Positions 24,676 to 36,300 of a stretch of DNA of 64,000 nt are shown piece by piece (within the stretch, counting starts at the first letter, position 1; each line of letters begins with the position of its first letter). The stretch is from Plotosus lineatus (Eukaryota; Chordata; Actinopteri; Siluriformes; Plotosidae). Position numbers and translations under genes: made by a program. The notes below the pieces were generated by a model. That model ran no database searches. It worked only from the letters and a program-made list of their open reading frames with translations, and was not told the DNA's origin. The stretch is from positions 26,979,749 through 27,043,748 of the forward strand of contig CM045735.1 of assembly GCA_024760905.1 (NCBI GenBank), given 5' to 3'.

Positions 24676-25329
24676 CTCTGTCTCTGTGGTGTGTTTTGCC
24701 GAATGCGGGCTCCGACACATGCAATGTGCAGCTGACGGAACAATTCTATTTAAATGTTTAAATGGACGGGATGTTGTATTTAAAGCAGAATTACAGTACC
24801 TGATTGAAAGATCAGAGGTCCTGATTCAATATTAACTTGCTTCCTTGCGAGATTGGAGATCTTGTCCTACGGAGCACTCTACTTGTGCTCCTTCTGCTTC
24901 AATATCATGCCGAAATAATTGCCTCTGTCACTGTATTTCCGCTTTAATGTCTCCTTTTGCTTCAATATCGTCCCGATCGTAGAGGGGTTTCGGCGATAAC
25001 AAAATATAACGCTGCAATGATCTCAAAACAAGCCAACAGTCCTCTTCAACTCTCCTCACGCGTGTGACAAACAGGAAGTATGGGTACAGTTCAGCTGCCT
25101 CCTGGCCAATGGGAGGCCAGCAGGGTGGGATGTTGGGAGACAGCCAATGAGAGAGCAACTTGTGCATGGTTTGAATTTTGAATGGCGCGTTTAAATTTTT
25201 GAATGGCGCGTTTGGTGCTTTTCGTAAAAAAAGGGTGTTTTCGTACTAAGAGGATGAAAATTTAGGAAAATATTTTTCGTAACCTGGAGTTTTCATACCC
25301 AGAGGGTTTCGCAAGTAGAGGGCAGACTG
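24016..25329. mobile_element. Tigger-like MITE, family A, copy 2, left end missing
   Basis: It starts inside the family body (TGTGTAAAAAAGTAAAAGAA) directly at the right end of copy 1 and ends GTAGAGGGCAGACTG at 25329. The left 180 bases expected for the family are absent. It contains several CA/CT runs and a short relic of the helix-turn-helix coding region near 24940-24995. Confidence 0.85.
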
Positions 25330-25981
25330 GACTGTTGTAGCTCTCTTGGCAGCACTTCAGACCAGTTTTCTCTTTTTGTTTTCATTAATTGTAAAGGAAG
25401 TTCAGATGTTTGTATTGTGCAATATTTTCTCCACTTATTTATGACTTTCTTCACTTCTTTTGTATCCATCTCCTGACTGAGACCATTCCATACAGGGTAT
25501 TTCAATACATGGCCAATTTTTTTCTATGTTCTTTGCAGTCTGTGGCTTTTGTGGTATGATGCAAGTACAGTGAAGCTTGGAAGTTTGTGAGCCCTTTAGA
25601 ACTTTCAATATTTTTCCATAAATAGGTTGTAAACCATTATTATCATGTTCTAAACACAGATAAGAAGAGCCCAACTAAACAAATATGTGGTCATTTATTG
25701 ATTGTGGACTATGATCAAACATTACATATCTTTAAGTGTTACTGAAAGGTTTTGTCATTGTAGCACTGAGTATAAATCTGACCTTACACAAAAAAAAAAA
25801 CTTTTTTGTCTCAATTTTACATCACAAAAACCTAACAACAGTACAGTGTACCTGGGTTTTTTATATCCTCTGTATTTAGTTTAGTAAGTTCATTCAAATC
25901 TTCTGGACTCTCAAATCATCATTAATTAATTATTGAACTATTTAATTCATTAATTTTATGCCAAACCACATAATCATACTA
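25330..25981. other. Intron sequence with a possible Tc1-like scrap
   Basis: Around 25570-25700, GGAAGTTTGTGAGCCCTTTA and the nearby ATAAGAAGAGCCCAACTAAA resemble the terminal region of a Tc1-like element, another copy of which borders 31638 and 37741. The rest is unassigned. Confidence 0.45.
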
Positions 25982-26222
25982 GGGTCAATCGCAAGGTCAG
26001 TGAACACCCAACTATTCACACTCCCATCCACACCTAGGGGAAATCTAGAAGGATTCGAACAGTCATTGGACTACAGGAACCAGAGAAACCCCTAAATCAG
26101 AAATCCAAAGCAAGCATAGGGAGAACACGCAAACTCCACACACGAACACCTGGGGTGAATAAAAAAAGAGGACATTCGTGCTGTGAAGTAGACATGCTGA
26201 CCACTATGCCACACAGTGTCCT
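25982..26222 (-). mobile_element. SINE body fragment
   Basis: Minus-strand version of the widespread fish SINE body: GGGAGAACACGCAAACTCCA and the head region ATGCTGACCACTATGCCACA (box A on the minus strand) are visible. Confidence 0.7.
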
Positions 26223-26298
26223 TCATTGCCATTATATTGTTACTCTAAATAGTAATTATATAGTAACTATAGCAGTAGGCTTTCTATTCATCCTTATT

Positions 26299-26643
26299 CA
26301 TTCACAACATATTTTCTGTAACCGCTTGATCCTAATTAGGGTCGCGGGGAGGCTAGCGCCCATCCCAGCCAACTCTGGGCGAGGACAGAATACACCCTGG
26401 ACATCCTGCCAGGCCATCGCAGGGCAGAAACACGCTGATCGCTATGTAGCCTACTCTTGTCAAAAGTCAGCAATGATTCTTTTACTTGCCTCACACCATC
26501 GACAATAAGAGACATGGCCGGCCTTTGATAATCCAGTTAGCTGCACTGGGGGGACAGTGACCACCTGTTGAGACTGGGGCTTAAACCCCTAACCTTAGGA
26601 TCAGTGATCCAGCACCTTTACCACCAGGACTCCAACTGCCCGT
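26299..26643 (-). mobile_element. tRNA-headed SINE with AAGCGGTTACAG tail
   Basis: On the minus strand the head starts near 26643 (GGGCAGTTGGAGTCC). The box B-like part is degraded. The body holds GTGCAGCTAACTGGATTATC and TGACTTTTGACAAGAGTAGG. The left part GGATGGGCGCTAGCCTCCCC to AATTAGGATCAAGCGGTTAC is a tail also seen at 44700-44990 and, in shorter form, at 63649-63788. Confidence 0.8.
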
Positions 26644-26722
26644 GCTCTTGATTCATCATTACCCAAATCAGTTTTATTTAATGTTCAAAAGTAAATTATT
26701 TTGAATGAGTGTCATGGTGCCA

Positions 26723-26806
26723 CAAGTGCCATCTTAGAATTCATACAAAAAGTATTTTATGATATATATTAAAACACTTTTTGTATGAATTCTAAGATGG
26801 TCATTG
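26723..26806. repeat. Perfect 25-bp inverted repeat (hairpin)
   Basis: The arms 26729-26753 (CCATCTTAGAATTCATACAA onwards) and 26776-26800 are exact reverse complements, with a 22-base AT-rich loop. Weaker pairing continues outward for about 12 bases. This may be a small MITE or a transcribed hairpin. Confidence 0.93.
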
Positions 26807-27604
26807 TGACATGAACTAAAATAATACAGAATAATTGTGAAACTTACCAGTAAGTATATTGATTTCTTATGATCACTGTCTTGTCTTTGTAAAAAATAAC
26901 CATGTTTGTTTCTTTAAAGTCAAAATGTTTTATTCCCAACCAGTTACACTCACACATACCTTGTCTATCCACTACATTACAGTATATAAATTACTTATAG
27001 CAACTAGCTAAGTTGTGAACAAAAGGAGCAAATCAGTTGTTTGGTTTTCAAAGAGGGCATACTATGGGTCAGTCTGAGGGTGGACTTCAACAAAACTTTG
27101 GGATGCCACAGTGAACACTGTTGTCTTCGAACTGCCAAGTGTATTGTTGAAAATAATCAAGTTGTAAGACAACTAATGTTGCAGAGAAACGTCAAATGAA
27201 TCGAAGTAATGCAGTGCGGTATCTCCATCAATTTGGCTTCTATGTACATCTGTTTAGATATATAAAAATCATGGTGTCTATTTACTTTCAACTGCCTCTC
27301 TACAAGTATGGCTACATTATCTTTCTACTCCTTTATTCTTCCATTCTGTAGTCATTTTCCTTCTACTTGTTTATTCAAAGGGGAACAATCAGTGTTTGTT
27401 ACAAGTCAAAACCATTCCATTGCACTCCCACATAATGTGCTCTCTCACACACATGCACACACAGAAACATATTGAAATATAAGCAAAAAATATATATATT
27501 TCCTATCCAGACACTTGCTTTGAGATGACTCCCAGCGTTTCCCTGTTAAACAACAGTGTGTATACAACATTGATGTATGTGTGAATTTCCTGTGAACCAA
27601 ATAT
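26807..27604. other. Unassigned intron sequence
   Basis: No gene or repeat recognised apart from short CA runs near 27447-27465. Confidence 0.45.
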
Positions 27605-27692
27605 TTCGAACCGGATTCCAAAAAAGTTGGGACACTATACAACTTGTGAATAAAAACTGAATGCAATGATGTGGAGGTGCTAAATTTCAATA

Positions 27693-28590
27693 CGGTCAGC
27701 CCTCTACTTACGAAATTAATCCGTTCCAGTGCCTTTTTCGTAACCTGTAGTTTTCGAAAGTGTAGGTGCATTATACATGTAAAACATGTGATTCGTTCCA
27801 AGTCTCCCAAGACTACCCCATAAACCTTTTAAAAATTATAAAATTACACCAATTTGGTATGAATTATGTGTTAAAAGTAAAAGAAAATTATTAACCTTTT
27901 TTTAAATCTCTTGAGCCACCCCTGCGACGCTTTAAAGTCTGGGGGTTGCTGGTCTGAAGAACCCTCACCCCACCCCCACCCTCCTTCACGAGGTCCTTAA
28001 ATATGGCGGTTGCTTTTCCGAAATAATTGCCTTCGCCACTGTATCTCCACTTTTAAGGATTCCTTCTGCTTCAATATCGTCCCGATTGTAGAGGGGTTTC
28101 GGCCATACTCCTTTGCGATTTCGCTGAACTGCATCCCACTTTCGTATTTTTTTATTATCTTCTGCTTCACTTCAATTGATAACGGAGCCCGCTTCTTCTT
28201 TTCGGTATCACCAAGAATCACTTTCTTGGGGTCGATGATGGATAATTAAATATAACGCTGTGATAATCACTCTCAAAAAACTCACGAGTCAACAGTCCTG
28301 TTCAACTCTCCTTCACACGTGTGACAAACAGGAAGTATGGGTACAGGAATGGGTACAGTTCAGCTCCCTCTTGGCCAATGGGAGGCCAGCGGGGCGGGAT
28401 GTTGGGAGACAGCCAATGAGAGAGCAACTCACGCATTGTTTGAATGGTGCGTTTGAATTTTTGAATGGGGCGTTTGGCGCTTTTTGTAAGAAGAGGTTGT
28501 TTCGTATACAGAGGACGAAAATTTACGAAAATGTTTTTCGTAACCTGGATTTTTCGTATTCAGAGGTTTTCGTAAGTAGAGAGCCAACTG
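27693..28590. mobile_element. Tigger-like MITE, family A, copy 3, with HTH relic
   Basis: An 898-base copy, left end CGGTCAGCCCTCTACTTACG, right end TAAGTAGAGAGCCAACTG, flanked by TA. It carries the only readable piece of coding sequence in the family, at 27997-28221 on the minus strand. Confidence 0.9.
27997..28221 (-). pseudogene. CENP-B/Tigger-type HTH fragment
   Basis: A 74-codon frame with KRAPLSIEVKQKIIKKYESG followed by EIAKEYGRNPSTIGTILKQ. This is the first helix-turn-helix of pogo/Tigger transposases and the related CENP-B family, which binds the element's terminal repeats. It stops before the second HTH, and no DDE catalytic domain follows. It assigns the MITE family to pogo/Tigger. 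Confidence 0.88.
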
Positions 28591-28770
28591 TATTTTATTC
28601 CGAATTTAAGATAGATGACAGGTCAAAAGTTTAAGATGAGAAAATGTATTATTTTAAAAGGGAAAAAAATGTTGATTTTAAATTTCATGGTGTCAACAAA
28701 TCTCAAAAAATTTGGGTCAAGGCTATTTTCAGCACATTTTCAGGCATCCCCTCTTATTCTTACAACAGTT

Positions 28771-28926
28771 TGCAAACGTGTGGGGACCAAGGAGACAAGT
28801 TTCTCAAGTTTAGAAAAGGGAATGCTTGGGTCTTTCACCTATAGAGAACATTTAACATCATAAGGAGGAAGGCCCAAGCATTCCCTTTTCTAAACTTGAG
28901 AAATTTGTCTCCTTGGTCCCCACACG
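28771..28926. repeat. Inverted duplication inside the Tc1 transposase region
   Basis: About 58 bases at 28771-28828 (through CAAGTTTAGAAAAGGGAATG) are repeated in reverse complement at about 28869-28926, with 40 bases between. The arms hold the coding sequence for the transposase C terminus, so part of it now reads in the opposite direction. Confidence 0.9.
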
Positions 28927-29042
28927 GGGATCCTTTCCCTATGTAGCCATGATGTCGTAAGTAATGCTGCATGTGGTCTGGTCTTATCATGTTGAAAAAT
29001 GCAAGGTCTTCTCTGAAAGAGATGACGTCTGGATGGTAGCAT

Positions 29043-29801
29043 CTTCTTCTTCTTCTTTTACTTTCGGCTGCTCCCTTCAGGGGTCGCCACAGCAAATTAT
29101 CCGCCTCCACCTCACCCTGTCCTCCGCATCTTCTTTTCTGACTCCAACGACCTTCATGTCTTCCTTCACCACATCCATAAATCTCTTCTTTGGTCTTCCT
29201 CGAGGCCTTCTGCCTGGTAGTTCCAACCTCAGCATCCTACTGCCAATATACTCACTATCCCTCCTCTGTACATGTCCAAACCATCTCAATCTAGCCTCTC
29301 TGGCTTTGTCTCCAAAACATCTTACGTGGGCTGTCCCTCTGATATACTCATTTCTGATCCTATCCATCCTCGTTACTCCCAGAGAGAACCTCAACATTTT
29401 CATCTCCGCTACCTCCAGCTCTGCCTCCTGCCTTTTCTTCAGCGCCACTGTTTCTAATCCATACAACATCGCTGGCCTCACCACCGTCTTGTACACTTTT
29501 CCCTTCATCCTTGCTGACACTCGCCTATCGCACATCACACCGGACACTTTTCTCCAACCATTCCAGCCTGCCTGCACACGTTTCTTCACCTCTTTCCCAC
29601 ACTCTCCATTGCTCTGGATTGTTGAGCCTAAGTACTTAAAATCCTCCACCTTCGTTATCTCTGCTCCCTGTAACATCACCGTTCCTCCTGGGTCCTTCTC
29701 ATTCACACACATGTATTCTGATTTTCTGAGGCTAACTGTCATTCCTCTCCTTTCCAGGGCATACCTCCACCTCTCTAGATTTTCCTGCACTTGTTACGTT
29801 C
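29043..29801 (-). mobile_element. RTE-type LINE, 5'-truncated, copy 2
   Basis: A minus-strand frame at 29077-29790 is open for 237 codons. It holds the thumb and C-terminal part of the RTE-family polyprotein: GWRKVSGVMCDRRVSARMKG, RLRWFGHVQRRDSEYIG and LPGRRPRGRPKKRFMDVVKE. The 5' end stops just after the region following the FADD motif. A 6-base repeat TAGCAT (29037-29042 and 29802-29807) may be the target duplication. It is about 98 percent like copy 1 over the shared part by eye, so both are recent. Confidence 0.92.
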
Positions 29802-30600
29802 TAGCATATGTTCTAGAATTTGGATATACCTTTCTACATTGACGGTGCCTTTCCAGATGTGCAAGCTTCCCATGCCACACACACTCATGCAACCCCATAC
29901 CATCACAGATGCAGTCTTCTGAACTGATCGCTGATAACAACTTGAGTTGTCCTTGTCCTCTTGAGTCCAGATGACATTGCGTCCCTGTTTTCCATAAAGA
30001 ACTTCAAATCATGATTCGTCTGAAGACAGAACAGTTTTCCACTTTGCCACACTCCATTTTAAATGATCCCTGGCCCAGAGAAAATGCCTGCACTTCTGGG
30101 TCCTGCTTAGAAATGGCTTCATCTTTGTACTGTAGAGTTTCAGCTGTCAACGGCAGATGGCACAGTGGATTGTGTTCACCGACAATGGTTTATGGACGTA
30201 TTTCTGAGTCCATTCTGTGATTTGCTTTACAGTAGCATTACTGTTTGTGATGCAGTGCCATTTAAGGGCCTGAAGATCACAAGAATCCAGTATGGTTTTT
30301 CGGCCTTGACCATTACACACAGAGATTGCTCCAGATTCTCTCAATCTTTGGATGATGTTATGCATTGTAAATGATGATAACTTCAAACTCTTTGTGATTT
30401 TTCACTGGGAAACACCTTTCTGATATTGCTCCACTATCTTTCTGTGCAACATTGGGAGAATTGGTGATCCTCTACTGATCTTCGCGTCTGAGAGACACTG
30501 CCACTCGGAGAAGCTTTTTTTATCCTCAGTGGCCAATGGACCGCATTAGTGGTAACTGGTCTTCTAGCTGGTCGATATAAGTGCAATTGACTTTTACCAA
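29802..30600 (-). pseudogene. Tc1 transposase N-terminal and core fragment
   Basis: The minus-strand frame 30147-30386 holds MKLSSFTMHNIIQRLRESGA and then GQGRKTILDSCDLQALKWHC, the paired-like HTH and GRKT-type linker of a Tc1 transposase. Beyond it, towards 29802, core sequence appears in other frames. Transposase would bind the terminal repeats and cut the element out; here stops and the LINE and MITE insertions make that impossible. Confidence 0.85.
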
Positions 30601-30962
30601 TAGACTTTTAGCCTATTATTGCTACCTGTCCCAACTTTTTTGAGATTTGTTGACACCATGAAATATAAAATAAATATATTTTTCCCTTAAAATGACACTT
30701 TTTCTCAGTTTAAACTTTTGAACTGTCATCTATGTTCTATTTGGAATAGAATTTTTAAATTTGGCACTTCCACATCATTGCATTCAATTTTTAGTCACAA
30801 TCTGTATAGTGTTCCAACTTTTTTGGAATTTGGTTTTTGTAATCAGAATTTATCAGTATTTGTAGCACTTTCTTAGCTCATGTACTACACCCACAAGACC
30901 CTTGTTAACATTATACAATTAAGCTGGATGCAACTTATTAATACATTTAGCTGTAACAACTG

Positions 30963-31314
30963 TCTGTCTTCCTTTCGGCTTTTTCCCTTTGACTCAGGAG
31001 TCGCCACAGCGAATCATCTGATTCGCACGTTTGATTTGGCAGAGGTTTTTACGTCGGATGCCCTTCCTGTCACAACCCTTTATAGTAAGGGACAGAAACA
31101 CACTGACGACTTTGCAGCCGACTTTACGAAAGTCAGCAATGGTTATTTTACATGCCTCTCACCATAGACAGTGAGAGACATGGCCCACCTTTGATAACCC
31201 AGTTAGCTGCACTGGGGGGGGGGACAGTGACAACCTTGTAGAGAGTGGGACTCGAACCCCCAATCGTTGGATCAGCGATTCAGTGCCCTATACCACTAGA
31301 CCACCACTGCCCTA
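30963..31314 (-). mobile_element. tRNA-headed SINE with RTE LINE tail, copy 1
   Basis: On the minus strand the tRNA-like head starts at 31314 (GGGCAGTGGTGGTCTAGTGG) with box B GGGTTCGAGTCCC. The body follows, then two stretches like the RTE LINE: GGGTTGTGACAGGAAGGGCA (LINE 5' region) and CAGATGATTCGCTGTGGCGA (LINE 3' end). A second full copy is at 60299-60652. Confidence 0.88.
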
Positions 31315-31339
31315 TGTAATTGTTACAGCTAAATATATA

Positions 31340-31416
<77 letters not shown>

Positions 31417-31434
31417 GCTGTAACAATTACATAA
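31314..31434. repeat. Inverted repeat around a (TA)n tract
   Basis: The arm TATGTAATTGTTACAGCTAA before a run of about 35 TA units and its reverse complement after it (to about 31433) form a long cruciform-prone hairpin. Confidence 0.9.
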
Positions 31435-32060
31435 CATTAATACATCGCTGTAACATTTCGGTTTGCTCCAATAACTGGAGCCCAAACCCAGCAGCCCAGA
31501 CCTAAGGAGGCATGCCAGAAATGGGGTGAAAGGAAAGTGGGTGCAACAAACAAAGTGTTATTCAAAAATTTAAAAGGGTTAAAAGGGTTAAAACTACAAT
31601 AGTGTATGAAAGTTTGTGAACCGTTAAGAACTTTATACAATGCCCTTGACCATTCGCAGTTTTGCACTCACGCCCCTGCATACTCGCGGATAGCCAACAA
31701 ACCCGGAAGTAACTGGCACGTGATTCAAATTTAACCAATGGCTGAGAGCTTTTGTTTCTAACTCTTGCTGATTGGTTGACATTATGTAAACGCCCCTTTT
31801 TTTCTCATTCGTGCACAAGTTGTCAATGTGCATTTTTTTGTGTGTTTTTAATTACCAGTAAAAGCTCTATGATGCCACCCAAATGCAATTTATCATCTCA
31901 GGCTTCTGGTAAGGATCCTAACCGCCAGAAAAAAGTTAATGATGGTGCATGAAAAAGTGAAACTGCTTAATATGATGCAGAAAGGAAAAAGTTATGTTGC
32001 AGTAAGGTGCCATTATGCAGTGAATGAATGAATGAATGAATGAAGGAATGAATATATATA

Positions 32061-32286
32061 CGGGCAGTCCTCACTTAACAACGGGTTAACGTTCTGTAGA
32101 CCTGTCATTGAGCGATTCCTGTCATTGAACAAACACTGCATTAGTCGATATTTTGCTTGGTTTGTATTTGTACAGTAAGCTACTGTATTGCATACATATA
32201 GACCGTTGAATGTGAGAAGCCATAACTGCTAGCAATCGCTTGAACTTTCTTACCTAGCGTGGTAGACTTCCGACTGAGTAGTCTGT

Positions 32287-32364
<78 letters not shown>

Positions 32365-32566
32365 CAGCTGTAACCAAGAAATATGGAACAATGGGAGGTG
32401 GGATGGGCGATGCGATCTTATGCAAACACCCTCCACTCAGCTGCTTTGTTTCTGCTGTGACTTGTTAAAAGGAAATGTATACTTTTGATAATTTGACAAT
32501 TTTTAACAAGCTGTCATAACTCCGAATCGTTGTTAACTGAGTCTGTCGCTAAGTGAGGACCACTTG
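32061..32566. mobile_element. Pogo-like MITE, family D
   Basis: The left end GGCAGTCCTCACTTAACAAC and the right end, whose reverse complement begins CAAGTGGTCCTCACTTAGCG, are inverted repeats, with TA on both sides. A (GT)n run of about 37 units fills part of the interior (32286-32360). Confidence 0.85.
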
Positions 32567-32580
32567 TATACATATATATG

Positions 32581-32582
<2 letters not shown>

Positions 32583-32677
<95 letters not shown>
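32583..32677. repeat. (TA)n microsatellite
   Basis: About 40 TA units into which the Tc1 element at 32678 is inserted; TA repeats resume at 34194. Confidence 0.97.
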
Positions 32678-34191
32678 TAGTCCTTCTCAAAAAGTTAGCA
32701 TATTGTGATAAAGTTGGTTGTTTTCTGTAATGTACTGATAAACATTAGGCTTTCATATATTTTACATTCATTACACTCAACTGAAGTAGTTCAAGCCTTT
32801 TCATTTTTATCTCAAAAAATTAGCATATTTTATCCGACCAACAAAAATAAGTGTTTTTAATACAAAAAGAAGTCAACCTTCAAATAATTATGTTCAGTTA
32901 TGCACTCAACACTTGGTCGGGAATCCTTTGGCAGAAATGACTGCTTCAATGCGGCGTGGCATGGAGGCAATCAGCCTGTGGCAGTGCTGAGGTGTTATGG
33001 AGGCCCAGGACGCTTCGATAGCGGCCTTAAGCTCATCCCCAGTGTTGGGTCTGGTGTCTTTCAACTTTCTCTTCACATCTTCACAATATCCCACAGATTC
33101 TCTATGGTGTTCAGGTCAGGAGAGTTGGCAGGCCAATTGAGCACAGTAATACCATGGTAAGTAAACAATTTACCAGTGGTTTTGGCACTGTGAGCAGGTG
33201 CCAGGTTGTGCTGAAAAATGAAATCTTCATCTCCATAAAGCTTTTCAGCAGATGGAAGCATGAAGCGCTCCAAAATCTCCTGATAGCTAGCTGCATTGAC
33301 CCTGCCCTTGATAAAACACAGTGGACCAACACCAGCAGCTGACATGGTACCCCAGACCATCACTGACTGTGGGTACTTGACACTGGGCCTCAGGCATTTT
33401 GGCATTTCCTTCTCCCCAGTCTTCCTCCAGACTCTGGCACCTTGATTTCCGAATTAGATGCAAAATTTGCTTTCATCCGAAAAAAGTACTTTGGACCACT
33501 GAGCAACAGTCCAGTGCTGCTTCTCTGTAGCCAAGGTCAGGCGCTTTTGCCACTGTTTCTGGTTCAAAAGTGGCTTGACCTGGGGAATGCGGCACCTGTA
33601 GCCCAGTCCACTGCTTCCACAGGTCCCCCAAGGTCTGGAATCGGCCCTTCCCCACAATCTTCCTCAGGGTCCGGTCACCTCTTCTGGTTGTGCAGTGTTT
33701 TCTGACACACTTTTTCCTTCCCACAGACGTCCCACTGAGGTGCCTTGATACAGCACTCTGGGAACAGCCTATTCGCTCAGAGATTTCTTTCCGTGTCTTA
33801 CCCTCTTGCTTCAGGGTGTCAATTATGGCCTTCTGGACAGCAGTCAGGTCGACAGTCTTACCCATGATTGTGGTTTTGAGTAATGAACCAGGCTGGGACT
33901 TTTTAAAAGCCTCAGGAATCCTTTGCAGGTGTTTAGAGTTAATTCGTTGATTCGGATGATTAGGTTAGTGGCTCGTTTAGAGTACCTTTTCATGATATGC
34001 TAATTTTTTGAGATAGGAATTTTGGGTTTTCATGAGCTGTATTCCAAAATCATCAGTATTAAAATCATAAAAGAGCTGAAATATTTCAGTTGGTGTGCAA
34101 TGAGTCTAAAATATATGAAAGTTTAATTTTTATCAGTACATTACAGAAAATAATGAACTTCATCACAATATGCTAATTTTTTGAGAAGGAC

Positions 34192-34193
<2 letters not shown>
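32678..34193 (-). mobile_element. Complete-length Tc1 transposon with IR/DR ends
   Basis: A 1.5 kb element starting and ending with the inverted repeat TAGTCCTTCTCAAAAA(G/A)TTA, about 65 bases with few mismatches. An inner copy of the motif (CTCAAAAAATTAGCATATTT at about 32812-32831 and its reverse near 33998-34017) gives the IR/DR layout of many fish Tc1 elements. It sits in a TA tract, as expected of TA-targeting transposition. Confidence 0.95.
33073..33865 (-). pseudogene. Tc1 transposase, frameshifted
   Basis: An ATG at 33865 (minus) opens MGKTVDLTAVQKAIIDTLKQ, then ERIGCSQSAVSRHLSGTS, the first HTH of a Tc1 transposase. The frame is lost near 33600. Another frame carries VLFSDESKFCI with the first catalytic Asp, and a third (33073-33405) carries VMVWGTMSAAGVGPL, FQHNLAPAHSAKTT and PDLNTIENLWDIVK. 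The second Asp of the DD34E triad, normally in QDN or QHD, is Asn here, while the final Glu is present. With frameshifts and this change the enzyme is dead. Confidence 0.93.

Positions 34194-34253
<60 letters not shown>
34194..34253. repeat. (TA)n microsatellite
   Basis: About 29 TA units directly after the Tc1 right end. Confidence 0.97.
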
Positions 34254-34256
<3 letters not shown>

Positions 34257-34315
34257 ATTTTCTGAGTAGATTCTTCCGTAGGAGAGTGCTCAATACTTTT
34301 GGTAGAGCAAATAAA

Positions 34316-34620
<305 letters not shown>

Positions 34621-35059
34621 TATACTGCTTATATATTTTACGAATAAATATAATCACGGTACAAAAGCAAAAAGTTGTACTTAATTATTAATACATTTTC
34701 CTACATTATTACTGTATTAATGAATGCAGCCGTGGGGGTGGGGGGTGGGGGGCACAAGACAGTGTTCATTCTCACGCCGGTCCCAAGCCCAGATAAATGC
34801 AGAGGGTTGTGTCAGGAAGGGAATCCAATGTAAAACATTTGCCAATTTTGTTATTCGGCTCATCAATATGAATGTCATACCGGATAGGTCAACGCCCGGG
34901 TTAACAACGGCCGCCATCAGTGCTGTTAACCAACACAATGCTGGGAGAAACTGGGCTACTGTTGGTCGAAGAGGGATAAGTGGGGGGCGTGTCCGTAGGC
35001 AGAGAAAGAAGAGGAAAGCATGAGTCTAGGACTGAGAGTCGGGACTTTGAATTTTGGAA

Positions 35060-35720
35060 CGATGACAAGAAAAGTTAGAGAGCTGGCTGACATGATGCAG
35101 GGGAGGAAGGTGGCCATACTGTGTGTTCAAGAGACCAGGTGAAAAGGTAGCAAGGCTAGAAGCTTAGGAGCAGAATTTAAGCTGTTTTATCATGGTGTGG
35201 ATGGGAAGAGAAATGGAGTAGGGGTCATCTTGAAGGAGGGGTTTGTCAGGAATGTTCTAGAAGTGAAAAGAGTGTCAGACAGAGTGATGAGTCTTAGGTT
35301 AGAAATTGAAGGTGTAATGTTCAATGTTGTTTGTGCTTATGCCCCACAGGCAGGATGTGAGCTAGAAGAGAAGGACAGATTCTGGAGTGAGTTAGATGAA
35401 GTGATGCAGAGCACCCCCAAAGGTGGTCACTGGTGGAGACTTCAATGGACATGTTGGTGCAGGTAACAAGGAGACGAGGAAATGATGGGCAGGTTTGGTA
35501 TCCAGGACAGGAACACAGAATGACAGATGTTGGTAGATCTTGCAGAAAGAATGGAAATGGTTGTGGTGAGTACTTTCTTCCAAAAGAGACAGGAGCATAG
35601 GGTGACTTATAAAAGCAGAGGTAGGAGCACACAGGTAGACTACATCTTGTGTAGGCGATGCAATTTGAAGGAAGTCAGTGACTACAAATTAGTAGTGGGT
35701 GAGAGTGTTCCAGACAGCAC
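35060..35720 (+). pseudogene. RTE LINE endonuclease region
   Basis: In one plus-strand frame near 35080-35145 the motif VAILCVQETR, typical of an apurinic-type endonuclease with its catalytic Glu, ends at a TGA. The frame 35197-35466 holds KRNGVGVILKEGFVRNVLEV and VMFNVVCAYAPQAGCELEEK (NVVCAYAPQ is conserved). The frame 35527-35730 holds RRCNLKEVSDYKLVVGESVP. Endonuclease would nick the target to start reverse transcription. Confidence 0.83.
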
Positions 35721-36300
35721 GGGATGGTGATGCGCAGGATGACGATGATGGTGAAGAAGGCAAACGCAGAGCAGAAGACAAAGTGGTGGAAGCTTAAAAA
35801 GGAAGTGTGTTGTGTTGGCTTCAAGGGGGAGTTGAAACAGACTTTGGGTGGTCAGGAAGTGCTTCCAGATGACTGGACAACTACAGCTAATGTGATCAGG
35901 GAGACAGGTAGGAGAGTAGTTGGTGTGTCCTCTGGAAGGAAAGTAGATAAGGAGACTTAATGGTGGAATGAGGCAGTGCAGGAGCGTGTACAAAGGAAGA
36001 GGTTAGCTAAAAAGAAGTGGGACATTGAGAGGACTGAAGAGAGTAAACAAGAGTACAGGGAGACACAGAGTAAAGCAAAGGTAGTGGTGTAAAAAGCCAA
36101 ACAGAGGGCATGTGATGACTTCTATGCGAGGTTGGACGGTAAGAAGTAAGAAAATTATTTATACAGGTTGGCTCAAGGGAGAAATAGAGACGGGAAGGAC
36201 GTGCAGCAAGTTAGAGTGATTAAGGAAACAGTGGGAAATGTATTGCCTGATGACAGCAGTGTGCTGGGAAGATGGAAAGAGTACGTTGAAGAGCTAATGA

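Larger units (their letters stand above)
27605..30846 (-). mobile_element. Tc1-like transposon split by a MITE and a LINE
   Basis: The ends are inverted: CCGGATTCCAAAAAAGTTGG at the left and, reversed, near 30815-30846 at the right. Inside, pieces of a Tc1 transposase run on the minus strand. The element is interrupted by a Tigger-like MITE (27693-28590) and by an RTE LINE (29043-29801); removing them restores the expected order. The transposase C-terminal coding region is inverted in part (28771-28926). Many stops are present. Confidence 0.87.
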
